Assembly: GCA_015486905.1 (NCBI GenBank)
Contig: WFQV01000497.1
Coordinates: 1 to 10,852, forward strand
Reading direction: 5' to 3'
Source of the DNA: Melioribacteraceae bacterium
Lineage (GTDB): Bacteria > Bacteroidota > Ignavibacteria > Ignavibacteriales > Melioribacteraceae
DNA: 10,852 bases
Under the pieces are notes generated by a model that had not been told where the DNA came from, searched no databases, and was given only the letters and a program-made list of their open reading frames with translations. Below, piece by piece: positions 6,478 through 10,852 of the stretch. How positions within the stretch are numbered: position 1 is the first letter of the stretch; each line of letters opens with the position of its first letter. A program made the translations under genes and the position numbers.

Positions 6478-8418
6478 CTACATACTCAAAATAATCCAAA
6501 ATAAAACGATGGCAATACCTGCAATCATTACAACAGCGTAAACTTGGGTAATGCCGACTTGGAACTTTTTAAACCATTCGGCTAATTTAGCTACAACCGC
6601 CGCAACACCATTAACGAGACCGTCAATGATTTTTACATCCGTCCATTTCCAAAGGACTTTCTCCGAACCGTTTTTAATCGGATTGATTACGGTCGCTTCG
6701 TAAAATTCGTCAACGTAATATTTGTTGAGCAAAATCGTGTAAATTGTTTTGAATTTCTCTGCGGTTTTCTCCGCAATATCTTTCCGCTTTGTGTAAATGT
6801 AATAAGCAAAGTAGATTCCGGTTAGCGCCAGAATAACGGAAACGGTCATCAATAAAATTTCCGTCGAATGAGAATAGAAATCCGTCATCTCCGCCAATCT
6901 TTCTTTCGCAGGTTCAAAAACCGGTTCCAACCATGAAGCGAATAAATCTCCTCCTTTACCGGAAAAAACTTCCGGAATACCTACAACTCCGCCGATAACG
7001 GAAAGCACTGCCAAAGTAATCAGGGGAACCGTCATTACCTTTGGCGATTCGTGCGGGTGATATTCCTCGCCGAAACGTTCCTTGCCCCAGAAGGTAAGAG
7101 CAACAATCCTAAAGATGTAGAAGCCCGTAAGTAAAGCGGTGAAAGCTCCGAGTCCCCAATAGAACCAATTACCATTGGCAAACGAATACCAGAGAATTCC
7201 GTCCTTTGAGAAAAAGCCCGAAAAGCCGGGGAAACCGGAAATAGCCAGCGCTGCCATTAGAAAAGAAAAATAAGTTACAGGCATATACTTTTTCAATCCA
7301 CCGTAATGCCGCATATCCTGATTAGCATTCATCGAATGAATCACCGACCCGGCACCGAGGAAAAGCAAGGCTTTGAAGAATGCATGAGTCATTACATGAA
7401 ATATTCCCGCAGTGAAAGCACCTACTCCGGCCGCAAGAAACATATAACCCAATTGTGAAATTGTGGAATAAGCCAAAACTTTTTTAATATCGTTTTGAAC
7501 CAATCCAATTGTAGCGGCAAAAAAAGCAGTGAGCAAACCAACTACGGCAACGAGTGTCATAATTGCCGGTGCGGATGCGTAAATGATTGAAGTACGAGCT
7601 ACCATGTAAACTCCGGCGGTAACCATTGTTGCGGCGTGAATCAAAGCCGAAACGGGTGTGGGACCGGCCATTGCGTCCGGAAGCCAAATGTAAAGAGGAA
7701 TCTGTGCCGATTTACCCGTTGCACCGATGAACAGAAAGAGTGCAATCAAATTAAAAGTGCCGACCGAGACGGGAGCAAATTCGGCTTCGTGAAAAACTTC
7801 CAAAAAATTCAGACTGTTAAAAGTCAAATAAATTAAAAACATTCCAAGCAGAAAACCGAAGTCACCGATTCTGTTCGTAATGAACGCTTTCTTTGCCGCT
7901 TTGGCAACGGTTGTTTTTTCAAAATCTCTGTCGTACCAGAATCCGATAAGCAAATAAGAACAAAGTCCTACACCTTCCCAGCCCAAGAAGAGCACAACGA
8001 AATTATCACCCATTACGAGGTTCATCATTGTAAAAATAAACAGGTTCAAATAGGAAAAGAATTTCCAATAAGCCTTATCGCCGTGCATATATCCAATGGA
8101 ATATACGTGGATTAAAAATCCCACACCGGTAACAATCAAAGCCATGACGAGGGAGAGCTGGTCAACAAGGTAAGCAAATTCAATGTGCAGACCGCCGGCG
8201 CTAATCCAACTAAAAAGATTAACTACATGCTGGCGCTGTTCGACGGGCAAATTCAGCATTTCAATAAAAGCACCGAGAGCAATTAAAAAAGCTAACCCTA
8301 CCGTAGAGCTGCCAATAATGCCGATTACTTTTTCGTTCTTTATTTTGCTGCCTAACAAACCGTTGATTAGGAAGCCAAGTAACGGAAGAGCCACGGTTAA
8401 ATAAATCAAGTTAATCAT
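6478..8418 (-). CDS. nuoL: NADH-quinone oxidoreductase subunit L
   Basis: NuoL is the distal proton-pumping subunit of complex I. The 646-aa protein has the expected length and keeps the family's C-terminal lateral helix region that runs along the membrane arm (about 540-620, including YYVDEFYEATVINPI), which argues for true complex I and not a shorter Mrp-type subunit. Key residues: E148 in LGWEGVGLCSYLLIGFW, D186 in NRIGDFG, K236 and H261 in the GATGKSAQIPLYIWLPDA and PTPVSALIHAATMVTAG stretches, K349 in THAFFKALLFLGAGS, and K405 in GFFSKDGIL. No frameshift or missing motif is seen. The ATG is 7 nt after the nuoK stop; the ribosome-binding site is weak (TAGGTAG). Confidence 0.98.
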   Translation of the reverse strand: MINLIYLTVALPLLGFLINGLLGSKIKNEKVIGIIGSSTVGLAFLIALGAFIEMLNLPVEQRQHVVNLFSWISAGGLHIEFAYLVDQLSLVMALIVTGVGFLIHVYSIGYMHGDKAYWKFFSYLNLFIFTMMNLVMGDNFVVLFLGWEGVGLCSYLLIGFWYDRDFEKTTVAKAAKKAFITNRIGDFGFLLGMFLIYLTFNSLNFLEVFHEAEFAPVSVGTFNLIALFLFIGATGKSAQIPLYIWLPDAMAGPTPVSALIHAATMVTAGVYMVARTSIIYASAPAIMTLVAVVGLLTAFFAATIGLVQNDIKKVLAYSTISQLGYMFLAAGVGAFTAGIFHVMTHAFFKALLFLGAGSVIHSMNANQDMRHYGGLKKYMPVTYFSFLMAALAISGFPGFSGFFSKDGILWYSFANGNWFYWGLGAFTALLTGFYIFRIVALTFWGKERFGEEYHPHESPKVMTVPLITLAVLSVIGGVVGIPEVFSGKGGDLFASWLEPVFEPAKERLAEMTDFYSHSTEILLMTVSVILALTGIYFAYYIYTKRKDIAEKTAEKFKTIYTILLNKYYVDEFYEATVINPIKNGSEKVLWKWTDVKIIDGLVNGVAAVVAKLAEWFKKFQVGITQVYAVVMIAGIAIVLFWIILSM

Positions 8419-8425
8419 CGGCTAC

Positions 8426-8734
8426 CTACCATTTAAAAATATTTATTTCGTCAATGTTCACCGTCTTCTTGTTGCGGAAGATTGCGATAATAATTGCAAG
8501 CCCAACAGCCGCTTCGGCAGCGGCAACGGTCATTACAAAGAAAACAAAAATTTGTCCGATTGGATTCCCCATAAACGATGAGAAAGTTACAAGGGTAAGG
8601 TTTGCGCTGTTTAGCATTAACTCAATCGACATAAAAACCACAATTGCATTCCTGCGAATGAGAACGCCAATTACGCCGACGGTAAACATAAATGCGCTTA
8701 GAATAAGATAATATTCAATTGGTATCGGGTTCAT
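8426..8734 (-). CDS. nuoK: NADH-quinone oxidoreductase subunit K
   Basis: NuoK is a small three-helix subunit that forms part of the proton channel between the quinone site and the antiporter-like subunits. The 102-aa protein matches the family (about 100 aa). The two essential membrane glutamates are present: E38 in FMSIELMLNSANL and E74 in VAAAEAAVGLAI. The ATG follows the nuoJ stop after a single base (TAA-A-ATG), so translation is probably coupled. The C terminus, KTVNIDEINIFKW, is also usual for bacterial NuoK. Confidence 0.98.
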   Translation of the reverse strand: MNPIPIEYYLILSAFMFTVGVIGVLIRRNAIVVFMSIELMLNSANLTLVTFSSFMGNPIGQIFVFFVMTVAAAEAAVGLAIIIAIFRNKKTVNIDEINIFKW

Positions 8735-8735
8735 T

Positions 8736-9248
8736 TTACTTGAATTTCTTTTTTGCTAAAAGTAATGCACCTATTGTAGCGGCGAGGAGTAAAAATCCCG
8801 CCGCTTCGAACGGAACTATGTAATCAGTGTACAAAGAATGTCCGATAGTTTGAATAGTGCCGTTTCCGGCGTAAGGTCTGAATGCCGCAAATTGTGCCGA
8901 AACATTTGAATTAATAATTACGTAAGCCACCTCAGCAAACACAATGAATGCGGCAACAATGGCAAATATTTTCAAGTACTTCGCACGCTTCAAAAGGTTT
9001 TCTTCTTTCTCGGTGTTAAGCAGCATTAGTACGAAAAGGAAAAGCACCATTATTGCGCCTGCGTAAACAATAACTTGCACGACGGCAATAAACTGTGCTT
9101 GGAGCAAAAGGTAAATTCCGCCCAGTGCAAAAAAGTTCAGCACCAAAAACAAAGCGCTGATTACGGCATTCAATCGTAAAATCATTAACACCGATGAAAC
9201 GGCGGCAATTAAAGCAAGAACGATAAAAATAATCATTTCCAGTGTCAT
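8736..9248 (-). CDS. nuoJ: NADH-quinone oxidoreductase subunit J
   Basis: NuoJ is a five-helix membrane subunit of complex I involved in the conformational link between the quinone site and the pumps. The 170-aa protein carries the conserved third helix VVQVIVYAGAIMVLFLFVLM (57-76), including Y62, at the place where the functional pi-bulge forms in this family. The C-terminal helix GFLLLAATIGALLLAKKK is also typical. In many genomes nuoI precedes nuoJ; here the gene directly upstream is asnS, and the two share one base in TAATG. No strong ribosome-binding site is visible (AGGA about 10 nt upstream), which fits translational coupling. Confidence 0.97.
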   Translation of the reverse strand: MTLEMIIFIVLALIAAVSSVLMILRLNAVISALFLVLNFFALGGIYLLLQAQFIAVVQVIVYAGAIMVLFLFVLMLLNTEKEENLLKRAKYLKIFAIVAAFIVFAEVAYVIINSNVSAQFAAFRPYAGNGTIQTIGHSLYTDYIVPFEAAGFLLLAATIGALLLAKKKFK

Positions 9249-10546
9249 TAAGGTGTATTCCTGTAAATCATTCTTGGGAACGGTATTGTTTCGCGAACAT
9301 GCTCAAGACCACAGATCCATGCGACGGTTCTCTCAAGCCCGAGTCCGAACCCCGAATGCGGCACCGAGCCGTAGCGCCTTAAATCGAGATACCACTCGAA
9401 CGGTTCCTGCGGTAAATTGTTTTCTTTTATTCTCTTGACCAATTCGTCGTAATCGTCTTCCCTTTGGCTTCCGCCTATTATTTCACCATAGCCTTCGGGA
9501 GCTAATACATCAACCGCAAGAGCCAGCTTGGGATTTAACGGATCGCGTTTCATGTAAAAAGCTTTTACTTCAGCAGGATAGCGGTGCACCATTACAGGTC
9601 TGTCAAACTGGTCGGAAATTATTGTCTCGTCCGCTCCGCCGAAGTCGTCTCCCCAGGGGAAATCCGAACCGTTCTTTTTCAAAATCTCAACAGCCTCGTC
9701 GTAGGAAATCCGCGGGAAGGGTCTTTTGACTTTCTCCAATTTCGAAGTGTCCCTTCCAAGTGCTTTTAATTCTTCGGCTTTATCTTTAAGCACGGTTTGA
9801 ACAACATATTCTACAAATTCTTCGGCTAAGTCCATGTCATCGTTCAAATCGAAGAAAGCCACTTCAGGCTCGACCATCCAGAATTCGGTTAGGTGCCTTC
9901 TTGTTTTGGATTTTTCCGCACGGAACGTTGGTCCGAATGTGTAAACTTTGCCGAAAGCCATTGCGCCTGCTTCAGCGTAAAGCTGCCCCGATTGAGTTAA
10001 ATAAGCCTTGCCCAAATCAAAATATTCCGTTTCGAACAATGTGGAAGTCCCTTCCACGGAAGTGGGTGTAATAATCGGAGTGTCCAAAAGCGTAAAGCCA
10101 CGGCTGTCAAAGAAATCCCTAATTGCTTTTACTATTCTGTGGCGGAGGCGTAAAATAGCGTTCTGTTTTTTCGAACGCAGCCAAAGATGGCGGTGGTCAA
10201 TTAAAAACTCAATCCCATGTTCTTTGGGTGTGATAGGATAATCGTGAGATTCGGCAATTAACTCAAGATTTTTAACATCCAATTCGTAACCGCCCGGAGC
10301 GCGGGGTTCTTCCTTAACCAAGCCCACAACTCGAAAAGAGGATTCCTGTCCCAATTTGTCAGCAGTTTCAAATTCCTCTTCGGTTACATTACCTTTAAAA
10401 ACAACGCACTGTAGCAGCCCCGTTCCGTCGCGTAAAATTAAAAATTTTATTTTTCCACTTGATCTTTTATTGTAAAGCCACCCTTCGAGTTTGACTTCCT
10501 GACCAACGTATTTTCCCACGTCCTGAATATAAACCTTATCTCTCAT
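9248..10546 (-). CDS. asnS: Asparaginyl-tRNA synthetase
   Basis: AsnRS charges tRNA-Asn with asparagine using ATP in the cytosol. From the start I choose it is 432 aa, the size of B. subtilis AsnRS. The N-terminal OB-fold anticodon-binding domain covers about residues 3-100 (KLEGWLYNKRSSGK region). The class II catalytic core shows motif 2 FRAE (208-211) with TEFWMVEPE, the YPAEVKAFYM segment (323-332), YGEIIGGSQRE (353-363) and motif 3 GFGLGLER (399-406). The lack of the large bacterial AspRS insertion and the VPHSGFGLGLERTVAWICG ending favour AsnRS over AspRS. An in-frame GTG at 10588 would add 14 residues (446 aa), but it lacks a ribosome-binding site, while the ATG at 10546 has GGAAAG upstream and begins like relatives (MRDKVYIQDV). 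The stop overlaps nuoJ by one base. Confidence 0.95.
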   Translation of the reverse strand: MRDKVYIQDVGKYVGQEVKLEGWLYNKRSSGKIKFLILRDGTGLLQCVVFKGNVTEEEFETADKLGQESSFRVVGLVKEEPRAPGGYELDVKNLELIAESHDYPITPKEHGIEFLIDHRHLWLRSKKQNAILRLRHRIVKAIRDFFDSRGFTLLDTPIITPTSVEGTSTLFETEYFDLGKAYLTQSGQLYAEAGAMAFGKVYTFGPTFRAEKSKTRRHLTEFWMVEPEVAFFDLNDDMDLAEEFVEYVVQTVLKDKAEELKALGRDTSKLEKVKRPFPRISYDEAVEILKKNGSDFPWGDDFGGADETIISDQFDRPVMVHRYPAEVKAFYMKRDPLNPKLALAVDVLAPEGYGEIIGGSQREDDYDELVKRIKENNLPQEPFEWYLDLRRYGSVPHSGFGLGLERTVAWICGLEHVRETIPFPRMIYRNTP

Positions 10547-10599
10547 ACTTTCCGGTCTTATTTCGAATTTCGAAATATAATTAGCCACCCAAATAAAAG

Positions 10600-10636
10600 C
10601 AAAAATTTTTGTCTTTTAATTAAGAAAAATTTAATT
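10600..10636 (-). other. AT-rich palindromes in the asnS leader
   Basis: A 12-nt palindrome CAAAAATTTTTG (10600-10611) and an inverted repeat AATTAA/TTAATT (10618-10623, 10631-10636) lie between the promoter-like element and asnS. They could form weak leader stems. No T-box, riboswitch or leader peptide that would link asnS to asparagine supply was recognised. Confidence 0.25.
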
Positions 10637-10649
10637 GAAAACAGAGATA

Positions 10650-10684
10650 TATTTTAGGTACAAGTTTAAATTTGGTGGCAAAAG
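10650..10684 (-). promoter_or_regulatory. Promoter-like element of the asnS-nuo operon
   Basis: Minus-strand TTTTG (10683-10679), an 18-nt spacer, TACC (10660-10657), then TAAAATATAT. The core matches the element upstream of the glycosyltransferase at 24 of 27 positions with identical spacing; the AT-rich block after TACC is shifted by 2 nt. It lies about 105 nt upstream of the chosen asnS ATG, similar to the roughly 100 nt for the other copy. It is the only good promoter candidate seen for the eight-gene operon. Confidence 0.5.
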
Positions 10685-10753
10685 ACATCTACAAAAATTT
10701 CTGAATAAAATATTTAACCCCAAAGGCTCATTAAAAATAGAAAGAATAAATTC

Positions 10754-10769
10754 AACTGCTACCGCAGTT
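10754..10769. terminator. Terminator-like hairpin, possibly bidirectional
   Basis: AACTGC (10754-10759) and GCAGTT (10764-10769) form a 6-bp stem with the loop TACC. On the plus strand it is followed by TATTTTTCTT, the better U tract; on the minus strand by GAATTTATTCTTTC. No plus-strand gene in the window would need it, so its likely job is to end transcription of a minus-strand gene beyond the right edge, before the asnS promoter. Confidence 0.4.
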
Positions 10770-10809
10770 TATTTTTCTTAAAATTATTCAAATAGATATA
10801 TCGTACAAA

Positions 10810-10826
10810 GAAGCGCGAAGCGCTTC
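10810..10826. terminator. GC-rich hairpin near right edge
   Basis: GAAGCGC (10810-10816) and GCGCTTC (10820-10826) form a perfect 7-bp stem with a 3-nt loop. On the minus strand it is followed by TTTG, a short U stretch. It may be part of the terminator of an unseen upstream gene. GGG-CGAAA-CCC at 10842-10852 is a possible further stem cut by the window edge. Confidence 0.3.
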
Positions 10827-10852
10827 AATTTCATTAACTGCGGGCGAAACCC

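Noticed and set aside
1742..8418. NuoL/M/N as Mrp-type antiporter or hydrogenase-linked subunits
   Set aside because: Adjacent NuoJ and NuoK, the NuoL lateral-helix tail and the NuoM TM12 glutamate fit complex I; no Mrp or hydrogenase genes are present.
10589..10852. tRNA gene or T-box leader upstream of asnS
   Set aside because: No cloverleaf, T-loop sequence or T-box consensus could be found; only AT-rich stems are visible.

Overview
The window is a stretch of bacterial chromosome coded entirely on the minus strand. It has tight gene packing, AT-rich intergenic DNA and mostly TAA stops. The protein types (a Bacteroidota-style CitMHS_2/NhaD-like antiporter, a Bacteroidota/Chlorobi-like complex I gene set) and the TTTG-N18-TACC promoter shape suggest the Bacteroidota/Chlorobi/Ignavibacteria assemblage. 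This is inference from gene style; no rRNA or other taxonomic marker is present.

Layout in transcription order, right to left. (1) The right edge (10589-10852) holds a promoter-like element and hairpins that probably terminate an unseen upstream gene. (2) One long operon, 10546 down to 1742: asnS (asparaginyl-tRNA synthetase), nuoJ, nuoK, nuoL, nuoM, an IT-superfamily Na+/H+ antiporter-like gene, a small unrecognised soluble protein, and nuoN. Every junction is a 1-nt overlap or a gap of at most 10 nt. (3) An intergenic region of about 460 nt (1278-1741) holding a terminator-like hairpin for the operon and the promoter and leader of the next gene. (4) A GT4-family glycosyltransferase (162-1277). 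(5) 161 nt at the left edge with no gene, only a 15-nt palindrome.

Functionally, NuoJ/K/L/M/N are the proton-pumping membrane-arm subunits of NADH:quinone oxidoreductase (complex I), and all key charged residues are present. The peripheral-arm and quinone-site genes (nuoA-I) are absent and must be elsewhere if a whole complex is made. Two unusual points are the insertion of a separate, non-homologous cation antiporter plus an unknown 121-aa protein between nuoM and nuoN, and asnS leading the operon, translationally joined to nuoJ by TAATG.

The most notable non-coding signal is a nearly identical element (24 of 27 positions) on the same strand about 100 nt upstream of both the glycosyltransferase and asnS. 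It is best read as a shared promoter or operator, and it would put the respiratory operon and the glycosyltransferase under common control.
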